A DNA stretch of 64,000 nucleotides from Sphingomonas qomolangmaensis (GTDB taxonomy: Bacteria > Pseudomonadota > Alphaproteobacteria > Sphingomonadales > Sphingomonadaceae): NCBI RefSeq assembly GCF_024496245.1, contig NZ_CP101740.1:930001-994000 (forward strand). Reading direction: 5' to 3'. Positions 28,860-37,713 of this stretch are shown here, piece after piece (position 1 is the stretch's first letter; every line of letters starts with the position of its first letter). Both the position numbers and the translations under genes were made by a program. Below the pieces are notes generated by a model, which was not told the DNA's origin, did no database searches, and was given only the letters and a program-made list of their open reading frames with translations.

Positions 28860-29128
28860 GCGCGGTCTCGCGCAGCGTGCTGGTGTCGAACCGGCGCGGA
28901 TTGCATGCGCGCGCGAGCGCCAAGTTCGTGACGCTCGCCTCGGCGCAACCGATCGAGATCACCGTCGAGAAGGACGGATCATTCGTCACCGCCACCTCGA
29001 TCATGGGGCTGATGATGCTCGGCGCGGCGATGGGCGACACGATCACGATCAGCGCCGAGGGCGAGCAGGCCGAGGGCGCGGTGGCGGCGCTCTGCGAACT
29101 GGTCGAGGCGCGGTTCGGCGAGGATTGA
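28856..29128 (+). CDS. ptsH: HPr phosphocarrier protein
   Basis: The 90-residue HPr carries the PEP-dependent phosphorylation site H17 in NRRGLHARASAKF and the regulatory Ser48 in ATSIMGLMMLG, the HprK target. It presumably relays phosphate from enzyme I (not in this window) to the EIIA encoded just before. The start is a TTG at 28856 overlapping the EIIA stop (TTGA). No ATG or GTG fits ahead of the conserved SRSVLVSNRRG. Last gene of the operon; a palindromic repeat follows. Confidence 0.92.
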   Translation: MSAVSRSVLVSNRRGLHARASAKFVTLASAQPIEITVEKDGSFVTATSIMGLMMLGAAMGDTITISAEGEQAEGAVAALCELVEARFGED

Positions 29129-29135
29129 GGTCATT

Positions 29136-29238
29136 CCTCCCCTCCCGCTTGCGGGAGGGGTCGGGGGAGGGCATGTGCTGATAGCGTCACGCGAAACCGA
29201 CATCCCCTCCCCTAGCCCCTCCCGCACGCGGGAGGGGG
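29136..29238. repeat. Intergenic inverted repeat, GGGAGGGG family, copy 2
   Basis: Arms CCTCCCCTCCCGCTTGCGGG (with AGGGG) and the reverse complement ending CCCGCACGCGGGAGGGGG enclose about 55 bases. Each arm contains its own small palindrome (CCCGC..GCGGG). Located between tandem ptsH and a SpoU gene, where it could end the signalling operon. Confidence 0.82.
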
Positions 29239-29251
29239 ATTAAAAGACAAT

Positions 29252-30049
29252 ATGCCCCGCCAGATCACCGCCTTTTCCAACCCGCTCGTCAAGCGTATCC
29301 GCGGGCTGCGCGACAAGCGCCACCGCCGCGAGGAAGGGCTGTTCCTCGCCGAGGGGCTGCGGATCCTCACCGAAGCGCGCGAGGCGGGGATCCTGCCGCA
29401 GTTCGTCTTCTACGCCGCCGACAGCGCACAGCATCCGCTGGTGGTGGCGCTGGTCGAGGCGACCGAGGCGCATGGCGGCGAGGCGATCGAGACCGATGCC
29501 GATATCCTCTCGAAGCTGTCGGGAAAGGATAACCCTGGATCGGTCGTAGGGGTTTACGCCGAATTCCTCACCCCGCTCGACAGCCTTGATCGGACGCGCG
29601 CAGACCTTTGGCTCGTCGCCGAGCGGCTGCGCGATCCGGGCAATCTGGGGACGATCCTGCGCACCGCCGACGCGGTGGGTGCGGGCGGACTGATCCTGAT
29701 CGAAGAGTGCGTCGATCCGTTTTCGGTCGAGGCGGTGCGCGCGAGCATGGGGGCGCTGTTTACCGTGCCGATCGCGCGGGCTGCGTGGGGGGAGTTCCTG
29801 CCGTGGCTGCGGAGTGGGCCGGGGCAATTGGTGGCGCTCAGCCTCGATACCGAGGTCGACTACCAGGCAGCGCGCTACGCCGCGCCGACCTTCCTGCTGA
29901 CGGGGAACGAAGCGCAGGGGTTGCCCGCTGCCTATGCGGCGGAATGCGATTTGCGGGTCAAGATGCCGATGCTGGGCAAGGCGGATAGTTTGAACGCCGC
30001 GGTGGCGACGGCGGTGATGGCGTATGAGGTGCTGAACCAGCGGCGGTGA
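29252..30049 (+). CDS. SpoU/TrmH-family RNA 2'-O-methyltransferase
   Basis: The 265-residue protein has an N-terminal substrate-binding domain (PLVKRIRGLRDKRHRREEGLFLAEG). The knotted SPOUT methyltransferase follows: motif 1 LVAERLRDPGNLGTILRTADA, motif 2 LLTGNEAQGLP and motif 3 ADSLNAAVATAVMAYE. It most likely methylates a ribose in rRNA or tRNA (RlmB- or TsnR-like); the target base cannot be told from sequence. It is the only gene between two palindromic elements (29136 and 30060). Confidence 0.9.
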   Translation: MPRQITAFSNPLVKRIRGLRDKRHRREEGLFLAEGLRILTEAREAGILPQFVFYAADSAQHPLVVALVEATEAHGGEAIETDADILSKLSGKDNPGSVVGVYAEFLTPLDSLDRTRADLWLVAERLRDPGNLGTILRTADAVGAGGLILIEECVDPFSVEAVRASMGALFTVPIARAAWGEFLPWLRSGPGQLVALSLDTEVDYQAARYAAPTFLLTGNEAQGLPAAYAAECDLRVKMPMLGKADSLNAAVATAVMAYEVLNQRR

Positions 30050-30059
30050 GCGACTTGTT

Positions 30060-30181
30060 CCTCCCCCGCCAGGGGGAGGTGGCGGCCCGCAGGGCTGACG
30101 GAGGGGGAGGACACGAGCGGCCCTTGGTAATCTGCCACCTCCACCAGCTTCGCTGGTCCCCCTCCCGCTGGCGGGGGAGGA
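30060..30181. repeat. Intergenic inverted repeat, GGGAGGGG family, divergent copy 3
   Basis: The left end CCTCCCCCGCCAGGGGGAGG and the right end CCTCCCGCTGGCGGGGGAGG are reverse complements with minor changes. Inside, further pairings occur (for example GTGGC/GCCAC). It lies between the SpoU gene and the convergent rmuC gene and could terminate both. Confidence 0.82.
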
Positions 30182-30189
30182 TTGCCCCC

Positions 30190-31578
30190 CTACTCCGCCT
30201 CGGCCCCGATCAGCGCGGTCTTGAGCTTCGACAGCGGGCGCGGGCTGCTCTCCACCATCGGCAGCGAATCGATCGCCTTGTCGCCGGTGTCGACGTTGAG
30301 CGTCTCGAAGCGCTTGGCCGAGGTCATCACCTGGCTTTCTATCGAGCCGACGAAGGCGTTGTACGCGCTGTTCGCGCTTTCGAGATTCTTGCCCATCCGC
30401 GCGATATGGTTGCCCATCGTCACGATCCGCGCGTGGAGCTCGCGGCCCAGATTGGCGATCTCGCGCGCCTCACCCGCAAGCTTCTCCTGCCGCCACACCG
30501 CCGACACCGTGCGGGCGATCGCAATCAGATTGGTCGGCGTCGCGATCAGCACGCGCTTTTCGAAGGCGAAGTCCCACAGGCCGGGTTCGTGCTCGAGCGC
30601 CGCCGATACGAAATGCTCGCCGGGGACGAACATGATCACGAATTCGGGGGTGTTGGCGAACTGGCCCTGATAGGCCTTGCTGCCGAGTGCGTTCACATGC
30701 GCCTTCATCGAGGCGACATGCGCGGTGAGGTGGCGCGCGCGTTCGATCTCGTCGATCGCGCCATAGGCGTCCTGATAGGCGTTGAGCGACACCTTGGCGT
30801 CGATCACCAGCAGCGAATCGCCGGGAACGCGGATCGTCGCGTCGGGGCGCAGCCGACCGCCCTCGGCATCGACCGAGACTTCCATGTGGAAATCGGTGTG
30901 TTCGGTGAGGCCGCAGGTTTCGAGCACGTTCTTGAGTTGCTGCTCGCCCCAGCGCCCGCGCGCCTTGGGTGCGGCGCGCAGCGCGTTGACCAGCTTGGCG
31001 GCTTCGCTCTTCACCGATTCCTGGCCGATCCGCATCGCTTCCATCAGCCCGGTCAGGTTGCCATAGGCTTCCGACCGCTCCTTCTCGACGCGCTCGACCC
31101 CCGATTCATAGCGTTTGAGCGTCTGTTCGACCGGGGCGAGCAGCGCCTTGATCTTCATCTCGTTGTTTTCGCCCGCCTGATGGAAACGCTCGTCGGCGCG
31201 CGCAAGGAAGGCCTTTTGCGCATCGCCGAGCAAGCGGTTGGCGACGTCGGCGAACTGGTTGGCCATTGCGTCCTTGGCCGCCTTGAACTCCTCGAGCCGC
31301 GCCTCGAACGCGCGGGCGTCGGCCTTGAGCGTCGCCAGATCGAGCCGCGCGCTGTCGCGCTCGATCCGCAGCGTTTCGTTTTCGGCGACCAGTACGCCGA
31401 CGCGCTCGGCGCGGTCCGACGCCAGCGCGAGATCGGTGATCGCCTTCTTGAACTCGGCCTCGCGCGCGTCGCGTTCGGCGCGCACGCTCTCGAGCCCGCG
31501 ATTGCCGAGGAACCAGCCGAGCACCGCGCCAACGACCAACGCCGCCACCACGAGCAAAATTGCGAAAACAGGATCCAT
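30190..31578 (-). CDS. rmuC: DNA recombination protein RmuC
   Basis: RmuC restrains inversions at short inverted repeats; its mechanism is uncertain and it has a restriction-like nuclease fold. The 462-residue protein has one N-terminal membrane helix (VFAILLVVAALVVGAVLGWFLG). A long coiled coil follows (about 35-200). The RmuC core then has GRWGEQQLKNVLETCGL and LVIDAKVSLNAY (with the nuclease-type ID.K), FVPGEHFVSAALEHEPG and VLIATPTNLIA. The ATG at 31578 opens the helix. It is divergent from nothing; def precedes it upstream by 57 bases on the same strand. Confidence 0.94.
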   Translation of the reverse strand: MDPVFAILLVVAALVVGAVLGWFLGNRGLESVRAERDAREAEFKKAITDLALASDRAERVGVLVAENETLRIERDSARLDLATLKADARAFEARLEEFKAAKDAMANQFADVANRLLGDAQKAFLARADERFHQAGENNEMKIKALLAPVEQTLKRYESGVERVEKERSEAYGNLTGLMEAMRIGQESVKSEAAKLVNALRAAPKARGRWGEQQLKNVLETCGLTEHTDFHMEVSVDAEGGRLRPDATIRVPGDSLLVIDAKVSLNAYQDAYGAIDEIERARHLTAHVASMKAHVNALGSKAYQGQFANTPEFVIMFVPGEHFVSAALEHEPGLWDFAFEKRVLIATPTNLIAIARTVSAVWRQEKLAGEAREIANLGRELHARIVTMGNHIARMGKNLESANSAYNAFVGSIESQVMTSAKRFETLNVDTGDKAIDSLPMVESSPRPLSKLKTALIGAEAE

Positions 31579-31634
31579 AAGCGGCGGCACTCCGGGTGAA
31601 CGAAGCGCGAACCTACCGCGTCATGGCGTCACGC

Positions 31635-32159
31635 TCAAGCCGCCGCCTTGCGCGCCTTGGCCAGTTTGCGGAGCACCATGTCGCGTTTGAGCCGCGACAT
31701 GTGATCGATGAACAGCACGCCGTTGAGATGGTCCATCTCGTGCTGGAGGCAGGTGGCGAGCAGGCCGTCGAGTTCCTCCTCGTGGGTCGCGCCTTCGGGG
31801 TCGAGCCAGCGGACGCGGCAGCGCGCGGGGCGTTCGACCTCGCCATATTGGTCGGGGATCGAGAGGCAGCCTTCGTTGTAGACGCGCAGCTCGTCGGAGA
31901 CTTCGAGGATTTCGGGATTGATGAACGCCAGCGGGTTGCGCACCGACTTGCCCTCTTCGTCCTCCTCCTGAAGGTCGATCACCAGCACGCGGCTCGGCAC
32001 CGCGACCTGGATCGCCGCGAGGCCGATTCCGGGGGCGTCGTACATCGTCTCGAACATGTCGGCGACCAGCTTGCGCACCCCGTCGTCGATGTCGGCGACG
32101 GGTTCGGATACCAGCTTCAAGCGCGGGTCGGGAATTTCGATGATCGGGAGAATGGCCAT
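31635..32159 (-). CDS. def: Peptide deformylase
   Basis: Def removes the formyl group from nascent N-termini. The 174-residue protein has all three motifs: GIGLAAIQV at 44-52, EGCLSIP with metal ligand C98, and QHEMDHLNG with H140, E141 and H144. The genes def and fmt are usually neighbours; here they are separated by recR and face apart, so the def-recR and fmt-truA pairs diverge from one 54-base promoter region (recR start 32805, fmt start 32860). Confidence 0.96.
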   Translation of the reverse strand: MAILPIIEIPDPRLKLVSEPVADIDDGVRKLVADMFETMYDAPGIGLAAIQVAVPSRVLVIDLQEEDEEGKSVRNPLAFINPEILEVSDELRVYNEGCLSIPDQYGEVERPARCRVRWLDPEGATHEEELDGLLATCLQHEMDHLNGVLFIDHMSRLKRDMVLRKLAKARKAAA

Positions 32160-32208
32160 GTTGCCAAATTAAGTCTGCGCGCGCGGGGGGTCAAGCACCG
32201 GGGCGGCG

Positions 32209-32805
32209 TCACGCGACCGGTCGGCGTGCGCGCAACGCCTGCGCCAGCGTGCCCTCGTCGAGATAATCGAGCTCGCCGCCCACGGGCAGCCCATGCGCGA
32301 GCTGGGTGATGCGTACCGGAAAGCGCTCGATCCGCTCGGCGAGATAATGCGCGGTGGTCTGCCCCTCGAGCGTGGCGTTCATCGCGAGCACGACCTCGTC
32401 GATCCCCCCCGCCTCGATCCGGCGGACCAGCGCATCGATCGCGAGGTCCTCGGGACGGATGCCTTCGAGCGCCGAAAGCTTGCCGCCGAGGACGTGGAAG
32501 CGGCCGGGGAACAACCGCGAGCGGTCGAGCGCCCAGAGATCGGCGACCTCCTCGACCACGCACAGCGCGCGCCCGTCGCGGCGCGGATCGGAACAGACGC
32601 CGCACGGATCGTTGGTGTCGACATTGCCGCAGGTCGAGCAGGTGACGAGCCGCTCGTTGACCGCGTCGAGCGCGGCGAGCAGCGGCGCCAGTGCGGTTTC
32701 ACGGCGCTTGAGCAGATGCAGCACCGCGCGCCGCGCCGAACGCGGTCCGAGGCCAGGAAGCCGCGCCAGCGCCTGGGTGAGCGCGTCGATTTCGGGAGAT
32801 GCCAT
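32209..32805 (-). CDS. recR: Recombination protein RecR
   Basis: RecR works with RecO/RecF to load RecA at gaps. The 198-residue protein has an N-terminal helix-hairpin-helix ([20 protein letters not shown]). The zinc finger C-S-T-C..C-G-V-C (about 55-70) follows, then a TOPRIM domain ([29 protein letters not shown]) and the C-terminal [19 protein letters not shown]. The ATG at 32805 is taken; a longer frame upstream to 33042 is not conserved. It lies upstream of def on the minus strand with 49 bases between. Confidence 0.95.
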   Translation of the reverse strand: MASPEIDALTQALARLPGLGPRSARRAVLHLLKRRETALAPLLAALDAVNERLVTCSTCGNVDTNDPCGVCSDPRRDGRALCVVEEVADLWALDRSRLFPGRFHVLGGKLSALEGIRPEDLAIDALVRRIEAGGIDEVVLAMNATLEGQTTAHYLAERIERFPVRITQLAHGLPVGGELDYLDEGTLAQALRARRPVA

Positions 32806-32859
32806 CGCAGCCACAGATAGGGGGTTGCATGCCCGCCTGCCAAGCGGTTCAGGAGAAGC

Positions 32860-33843
32860 ATGCGTATCGTCTTCATGGGCACCCCCGAATTCGCCGTTCC
32901 GATCCTCGATGCGGTGGTCGCCGCGGGGCATGAGGTGGTCGCCGCCTATACCCAGCCCCCGCGCCGCGCCGGGCGAGGCAAGGCGCTCACGCCCTCGCCG
33001 GTGCAGGCGAGCGCCGAGGCGCGGGGAATCGCGGTGCATCACCCGGTATCGTTACGCGATGCGGCAGCGCAGGCGGTGTTTGCCGGCCACGGTGCCGATG
33101 TCGCGGTGGTCGCAGCCTATGGGTTGATACTGCCGCGCGCGGTGCTCGACGCGCCGCGGCACGGGTGCCTCAACGTTCATGCCTCGCTGCTGCCGCGCTG
33201 GCGCGGGGCGGCGCCGATCCAGCGCGCGATCCTGGCGGGCGATGCCGAGACCGGAGTCGGGATCATGCAGATGGAGGCCGGGCTCGATACCGGACCGGTG
33301 CGGCTCGAGGGGCGGACGCCGGTCGACGGCAAGACCGCGGGCGCGCTGACCGCCGAGCTTAGCGCGATGGGGGCGCGGCTGATGGTCGAGGTGCTGGCCG
33401 ATCTGGCGGGATATCCGCCGGTGGCGCAGGCCGAGGGCGCGACGCATGCGCCCAAGATCGACAAGGCCGAGGCCCGGCTGGATTTTTCGCTGCGCGCGGT
33501 CGAAGTCGAGCGTCAGGTGCGGGCGTTCAACCCGGCGCCTGGGGCGTTTTTCGAAGTGGGGGGTGAGCGGGTTCGGGTGCTCCAAGCATCGGTCATCCCC
33601 GCGCAGGCGGGGATTGAAGGGGCCGAAGTCATTGCAGGAGCGGAAGCGTTGGCGACTCTCGATTCCCCCTTTTGTGGGAATGACGAAGTGGGGGCGGTCA
33701 TCGATCATGCTCCGGGCTTCGCCGTCGCGTGCGCCGAGGGCTATCTCGTCCCCACCCTCATCCAGCGCGCGGGGCGCGGTGCGATGACCCCCGCCGAACT
33801 GCTCCGCGGATTCCCCATCCCCGTAGGCACGATCCTGGCGTGA
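32860..33843 (+). CDS. fmt: Methionyl-tRNA formyltransferase with an in-frame palindromic insertion
   Basis: Fmt formylates initiator Met-tRNA. The 327-residue protein has an intact catalytic domain: [23 protein letters not shown] with N105 and H107, and D143 in GLDTGPV. The C-terminal OB-like domain runs from GATHAPKID to [19 protein letters not shown]. Between residues about 244 and 276 the C-terminal domain contains an extra segment encoded by a palindromic element (33591-33686) that reads [13 protein letters not shown]. It makes the protein about 25-30 residues longer than usual. The frame is kept and the rest of the domain continues, so the protein is probably functional. A clear AGGAGA ribosome site precedes the ATG. 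Confidence 0.95.
   Translation: MRIVFMGTPEFAVPILDAVVAAGHEVVAAYTQPPRRAGRGKALTPSPVQASAEARGIAVHHPVSLRDAAAQAVFAGHGADVAVVAAYGLILPRAVLDAPRHGCLNVHASLLPRWRGAAPIQRAILAGDAETGVGIMQMEAGLDTGPVRLEGRTPVDGKTAGALTAELSAMGARLMVEVLADLAGYPPVAQAEGATHAPKIDKAEARLDFSLRAVEVERQVRAFNPAPGAFFEVGGERVRVLQASVIPAQAGIEGAEVIAGAEALATLDSPFCGNDEVGAVIDHAPGFAVACAEGYLVPTLIQRAGRGAMTPAELLRGFPIPVGTILA
33591..33686. repeat. Palindromic repeat element inserted in frame within fmt
   Basis: The left half GGTCATCCCCGCGCAGGCGG (with GGATTGA) and the reverse complement of the right half, CGTCATTCCCACAAAAGGGG (with GAATCGA), match at most positions. Each half is also roughly self-complementary around CCCCG..GGGG. The element is about 96 bases, i.e. 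32 codons, and keeps the reading frame. The [12 protein letters not shown] translation is a familiar mark of such repeats when they fall in open frames. Unlike the other repeats of the window it is not intergenic. Confidence 0.85.
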
Positions 33844-34583
33844 CCCGGTTCGCGCTGACGATCGAATATGATGGCCGCCCGTTCATGGGGTGGCAGCACC
33901 AGGCGCACGGCCCCAGCGTCCAGCAGGCGATCGAGGATGCCGCGCGGCGGATCCTGGGCGAGGATGTGCTCGTCTATGCCGCGGGGCGGACCGATGCCGG
34001 GGTGCATGCGCTGGCGATGCGCGCGCATGTCGATGTCGAGCGGCCGATCGGCGCGTTCCGGCTGATGGAGGGGCTGAACGCGGTGCTGCGCCCACAGCCG
34101 GTGGCGGTCCTCGATTGCGTCGAGGTCGCGGGCGACTGGCATGCGCGGTTCGCCTGCACCGCGCGGCATTATGAATATCGCATCCGCTCGCGCCGCGCGC
34201 CGCTGACGCTCGAACTGGGCCGCGCGTGGCGGATCGCCAATCCGCTCGATGCCGAGGCGATGGCGGCGGGTGCGCGGCAGCTGATCGGGCGGCATGACTT
34301 CACGACCTTCCGATCGACGCATTGCCAGGCCGACAGCCCGCTGCGCACGCTCGACCGGCTCGAGGTGGTGCGCGAAGGCGAGCTGATCCGAATCTTCGCT
34401 TCGGCGCGGTCGTTCCTGCATCATCAGGTGCGGTCGATGGTGGGGTGCCTGGCCCTGGTGGGCCAGGAGAAATGGACACCCGACGATATCGGCGAGGCGC
34501 TGGCGGCGCGCGATCGGGCGGCGCTGGGGCTCAATGCGCCGGCGGAGGGGTTGTATTTCGTGGCGGCGGATTATCCCGCCTAA
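33840..34583 (+). CDS. truA: tRNA pseudouridine(38-40) synthase
   Basis: TruA makes pseudouridine at tRNA positions 38-40. The 247-residue protein has the start FALTIEYDG, the catalytic aspartate D52 in [11 protein letters not shown], and the tail segment [13 protein letters not shown]. It starts with GTG at 33840 overlapping the fmt stop (GTGA), so it is translationally coupled to fmt. Repeat copy 3 of the TTGTCGAAG family follows before the convergent methyltransferase gene. Confidence 0.95.
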   Translation: MTRFALTIEYDGRPFMGWQHQAHGPSVQQAIEDAARRILGEDVLVYAAGRTDAGVHALAMRAHVDVERPIGAFRLMEGLNAVLRPQPVAVLDCVEVAGDWHARFACTARHYEYRIRSRRAPLTLELGRAWRIANPLDAEAMAAGARQLIGRHDFTTFRSTHCQADSPLRTLDRLEVVREGELIRIFASARSFLHHQVRSMVGCLALVGQEKWTPDDIGEALAARDRAALGLNAPAEGLYFVAADYPA

Positions 34584-34589
34584 TCAAAT

Positions 34590-34678
34590 CCGTTCGCACT
34601 GAGCTTGTCGAAGTGCCGTTCTTTTTTCGCCACCGGAGGAAAAGAAGAACGGTGCTTCGACAAGCTCAGCACGAACGG
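34590..34678. repeat. Intergenic inverted repeat, TTGTCGAAG family, copy 3
   Basis: Left arm CCGTTCGCACTGAGCTTGTCG with AAGTGCCGTTCTT; right arm AAGAACGGTGCTTCGACAAG with CTCAGCACGAACGG. The arms match over about 37 bases with a loop of about 15. Of the four copies this and copy 4 have the best matched outer arms. Between convergent truA and an RNA methyltransferase gene. Confidence 0.9.
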
Positions 34679-34703
34679 TGTGAGGGTGTGGCCCCGATGA
34701 CGC

Positions 34704-35903
34704 TCAGCGCGTGAAGCACCCCACGAGTTCGACATGCGTCGACCAGCGGAATTGGCCGACCGGCTGCACCCAATCCAAGCTGTACCCGCCCTCGCACAGC
34801 TTTTTTGCATCGCGCGCAAAGCTGCTGGGATTGCACGAAACATAGGCAACGTGCGGCACCTTGCACATGGCGAGGTTGAGCGTCTGTTCGTGCGCGCCGG
34901 CGCGGGGCGGATCGAGCATGATCGCATCGAAGCGATTGAGCTCTTCGGCGGTGAGCGGGCGGCGGAAGAGGTCGCGGTGGTCGGCGAACAGCTGGCGCTG
35001 GACGCGCCCTGCCCCCGCCTTGAGCGCTAGCAGCGCCTCGCGCGCGCCCTCGGCGGCATAGACCTTGGTGGCGGGGGTCATCGCCAGTGCGAAGGTGCCG
35101 AGCCCCGCGAACAGATCGGCGACGGTGCGCGGTTCGCCGATGATCGCGCGGACGGTATCGACCAGCGTCGCCTCGCCCTCGCGCGTCGCCTGGAGGAAGC
35201 CCCCGGCGGGCATCGGCACTGCGACGCCACCGAGCGTGATGGTGACCGGGTCGGGCTCCCAGCGCGCCTCGGGGCCGAAGCCATCGTCGATCGAGAGCCG
35301 CGCGAGCTTGTGGCGGCGTGAAAAGGCGGTGATCGCCTCGGCGGCGGCAAGCCCGTCGCGGAGCTGACCCTGCAGCACCACATCGATGCCCTGGTCGACC
35401 TCGGCGAGGTGGACGTCGATGCGCCGCGATTCGGTGAGCTGCGCCGCGAGCAGCCCGCGCAAAGGCGCGAGCACCGCGAACAGCGCGGGCGTCAGGACCC
35501 AGCATTCGTCGAGATCAACGAGGTGATGGCTCGACCCCTGGGTGAAGCCCAGATGCACCTGCCGCCCGCGCCGTTCGGCGTGGAGCGTCGCGCGGCGGCG
35601 GGTGCGCGGCGGCGACAGGATCGGGGCGCGGATCTCGGTCGCCAGCCCTTGCGCCTTGAGCCCGCCTTCGATCCGATCCACGAGGAAGCGCGCATAGGCG
35701 GTGTCGTCGAGATGCTGGAGCTGGCAGCCGCCGCATAGCGGATAGTGGCGGCAGGGCGGCTGCTGGTGGTGCGCGCCGGCGCTGACCGAGCCGTCGCTGC
35801 CGACGACGTCGCCCGGCGCGGCCATCGGCACATGACGCCCCGAGGCGGTGACGCCCTCGCCGCGCGCGGCTACGCGGACGATTGGATCAGAGTCTACAGA
35901 CAT
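34704..35903 (-). CDS. Class I SAM-dependent RNA (uracil-5) methyltransferase, RlmD/TrmA family
   Basis: The 399-residue protein resembles RumA/RlmD-type enzymes. Near the N-terminus is a TRAM-like segment (ARGEGVTASGRHVPMAAPGD). Cysteines C51, C57 and C60 in CRHYPLCGGCQLQHL, with a fourth in DECWVL, form the 4Fe-4S site of this group. The methyltransferase part carries motif I DLFAGLGTFALAM and LDPPRAG. The catalytic cysteine is in YVSCNPSSFARD. It is probably 23S rRNA m5U1939 methylation; tRNA U54 is the alternative. The ATG at 35903 overlaps the nnr stop by 10 bases. It ends a six-gene leftward operon. Confidence 0.88.
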   Translation of the reverse strand: MSVDSDPIVRVAARGEGVTASGRHVPMAAPGDVVGSDGSVSAGAHHQQPPCRHYPLCGGCQLQHLDDTAYARFLVDRIEGGLKAQGLATEIRAPILSPPRTRRRATLHAERRGRQVHLGFTQGSSHHLVDLDECWVLTPALFAVLAPLRGLLAAQLTESRRIDVHLAEVDQGIDVVLQGQLRDGLAAAEAITAFSRRHKLARLSIDDGFGPEARWEPDPVTITLGGVAVPMPAGGFLQATREGEATLVDTVRAIIGEPRTVADLFAGLGTFALAMTPATKVYAAEGAREALLALKAGAGRVQRQLFADHRDLFRRPLTAEELNRFDAIMLDPPRAGAHEQTLNLAMCKVPHVAYVSCNPSSFARDAKKLCEGGYSLDWVQPVGQFRWSTHVELVGCFTR

Positions 35904-37273
35904 TCGGCGATTGCTTGGGGAAGATGCATGGCGAGCCCATCGGCCACGAACGCCGGTCCTGCAAGGCTTGCCGCACGCGCATGGAGCCAAACCGCCTCGA
36001 TCGCGGCGCGCATCGGGTCGCGCGACGCCGCCAGCCGTGCGGCAGCAATCCCCGCAAGGACGTCGCCGGTGCCCGCGGTCGACAGCCAGGCGGGCGGGTG
36101 CGCGACGATGCTTTGGCCATCGGGCGCGGCGATGACGGTGTCGGCACCCTTGTGGACGACGATTGCGCCCGATCGCCGCGCGGCATCGCGGGTGCGTTCG
36201 AGCTTGTTGCCGCCGCCGGTGCCGAAGAGCCGGTCGAACTCGCCGCTGTGCGGGGTGAGGATCGTCGGGGCGGTGCGGCAAGCGAGTTGGTCGATCGATG
36301 CCAGTGCGAGCGCGTCGCCGTCAATGACGAGCGGACAGTCGCTTGCGGCGGCTTCTTCAGAGCGCGTGCGAGCTTCGTCGTCGCGGCCGAGCCCCGGTCC
36401 GATCAACACTGCGCCGAGTTTCGGGTCGGCCAGCATCGCCGCGATCGCGTCGGGCTTGCGCGACACCACCGCGTCGAAGGGCACGCGCGCATCGTCCGAT
36501 GCCAGCACGACATAGCCCGCGCCGCCGCGCGCCGCTGCCCCTGCCGCGAGCCGCGCGGCGCCCGGCATCGTCCCGCCGATCACGATCACCAGCCCGCGGG
36601 TATATTTGTGATCGGCCCGCGACGGCGGGTGCAACACGGGGCGTGCGATCAACCGCGTGTCGCCCGGCACCGCGATCGCGAGGTCGGCGAGGATCAAATG
36701 GCCGCAGCGCGCGGTATCGCCGACGACATGGCAGGGCTTGAGCGCGCCTAGCGCGACGGTGATGTCGGCCTCGACGCCATCGCTCGCATCCTGGTCGGCG
36801 AAACTTCCCGAGGGGACGTCGATCGCGACCACCAGCTCGGCGGCGGCGGCGAGCGTGGCCAGTCGACCGCGTACCGGGGCGGCGATCGGGCGCGTCAGGC
36901 CGATGCCGAAGAGTCCGTCGACCAGCACCGGTCGCGGGGTGGCGTCGTCGAGATCGGTGGTCGGTCCGGTCCAGCGATCGCGCATGACTGCGGCGGCCCC
37001 ATTCCAATCTTGGCCCAGCGTTGCAACGGTGACGTCATAGCCCCACTCGGCTAAAACCCACGCAACGCCAAATCCATCGCCGCCATTATTGCCGGGTCCT
37101 GCGAGCACCAGCACCGGTCGCGACCGGGCGAACCGCGCGACCTGCTGCGCCACCGCGCGCGCGGCGCGTTCCATCAGTGCGACCTGCGACACGCCCGCGG
37201 CGAAGCACGCAACCTCGGCGGCGCGCATTTGCGCCGCGGTGACGATCGACGCGCCGGCAAGCGCGGGGTTCAC
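35894..37273 (-). CDS. nnr: Bifunctional NAD(P)H-hydrate epimerase / ADP-dependent dehydratase
   Basis: Repairs hydrated NADH/NADPH. Residues to about 215 form the epimerase (YjeF-N) domain: VLVLAGPGNNGGDGFGVA, VDGLFGIGLTRP and AIDVPSGSFAD. Residues about 225-459 form the ribokinase-like dehydratase: VIGGTMPGAARLAA, IGPGLGRDD, ILTPHSGEFDRLF and STAGTGDVLAGI. Both active sites look intact and length (459) is slightly short for the fusion. The ATG at 37273 overlaps the small lipoprotein gene by 4 bases, and the 3' end overlaps the next gene, placing it inside the ilvD operon. Confidence 0.93.
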   Translation of the reverse strand: MNPALAGASIVTAAQMRAAEVACFAAGVSQVALMERAARAVAQQVARFARSRPVLVLAGPGNNGGDGFGVAWVLAEWGYDVTVATLGQDWNGAAAVMRDRWTGPTTDLDDATPRPVLVDGLFGIGLTRPIAAPVRGRLATLAAAAELVVAIDVPSGSFADQDASDGVEADITVALGALKPCHVVGDTARCGHLILADLAIAVPGDTRLIARPVLHPPSRADHKYTRGLVIVIGGTMPGAARLAAGAAARGGAGYVVLASDDARVPFDAVVSRKPDAIAAMLADPKLGAVLIGPGLGRDDEARTRSEEAAASDCPLVIDGDALALASIDQLACRTAPTILTPHSGEFDRLFGTGGGNKLERTRDAARRSGAIVVHKGADTVIAAPDGQSIVAHPPAWLSTAGTGDVLAGIAAARLAASRDPMRAAIEAVWLHARAASLAGPAFVADGLAMHLPQAIAECL

Positions 37274-37713
37274 TTCGCCGCGCCCTCCTCGACGATTGCC
37301 GGCAGGCGGAACTTCGAGTCGCCGATCGCGACCTCGATCAGTCCGTCGGTGACGATCGAGACGCTGGCGGGTTCGGCGCCGTCTGCCGGTACCACGCCGC
37401 TCCCGTCGCTTGCGACGCGCAGCCGGTAAAAGCCGCCATCGGGCAGACGAAGCGTGAGCAGCGTGCCCCTATCGTCGACGATCCGCTCGATCGTACAATT
37501 GGGCGCGAAGCCCTCGGCGCCCCGCGGCGCGCACAGGATCCGACTGTCGGCGGCGCGCGCGACGCGGACCTGTTCGTCGATATTGGCGATGACGGGTTCG
37601 TTGGCGATCGGGGGTTCGGCTTCGGAGCAGGCGGCGAGCGCGAACAACGCCACCGCCCCGCATCGCTTGAGGCGCAGGGGGGCGGCGGTACGTGCTGGTT
37701 CAGATATCCGCAT
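37270..37713 (-). CDS. Small lipoprotein, function unknown
   Basis: The 147-residue protein starts [20 protein letters not shown] and has a hydrophobic stretch then the lipobox [11 protein letters not shown], so it is likely lipid-anchored at the cysteine near residue 30. The mature part is a small all-beta looking domain with cysteines in ILCAPRG and PNCTIERI that could form a disulfide. It ends [14 protein letters not shown] do not recognise a family. The ATG at 37713 lies inside the ilvD 3' end (14-base overlap); 37719 is an alternative two codons earlier. It is coupled to nnr by ATGA. Confidence 0.75.
   Translation of the reverse strand: MRISEPARTAAPLRLKRCGAVALFALAACSEAEPPIANEPVIANIDEQVRVARAADSRILCAPRGAEGFAPNCTIERIVDDRGTLLTLRLPDGGFYRLRVASDGSGVVPADGAEPASVSIVTDGLIEVAIGDSKFRLPAIVEEGAAK

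Noticed and set aside
33591..33686. Frameshift or broken fmt
   Set aside because: The extra segment keeps the frame, and conserved sequence resumes on both sides; the gene reads through to its normal end.
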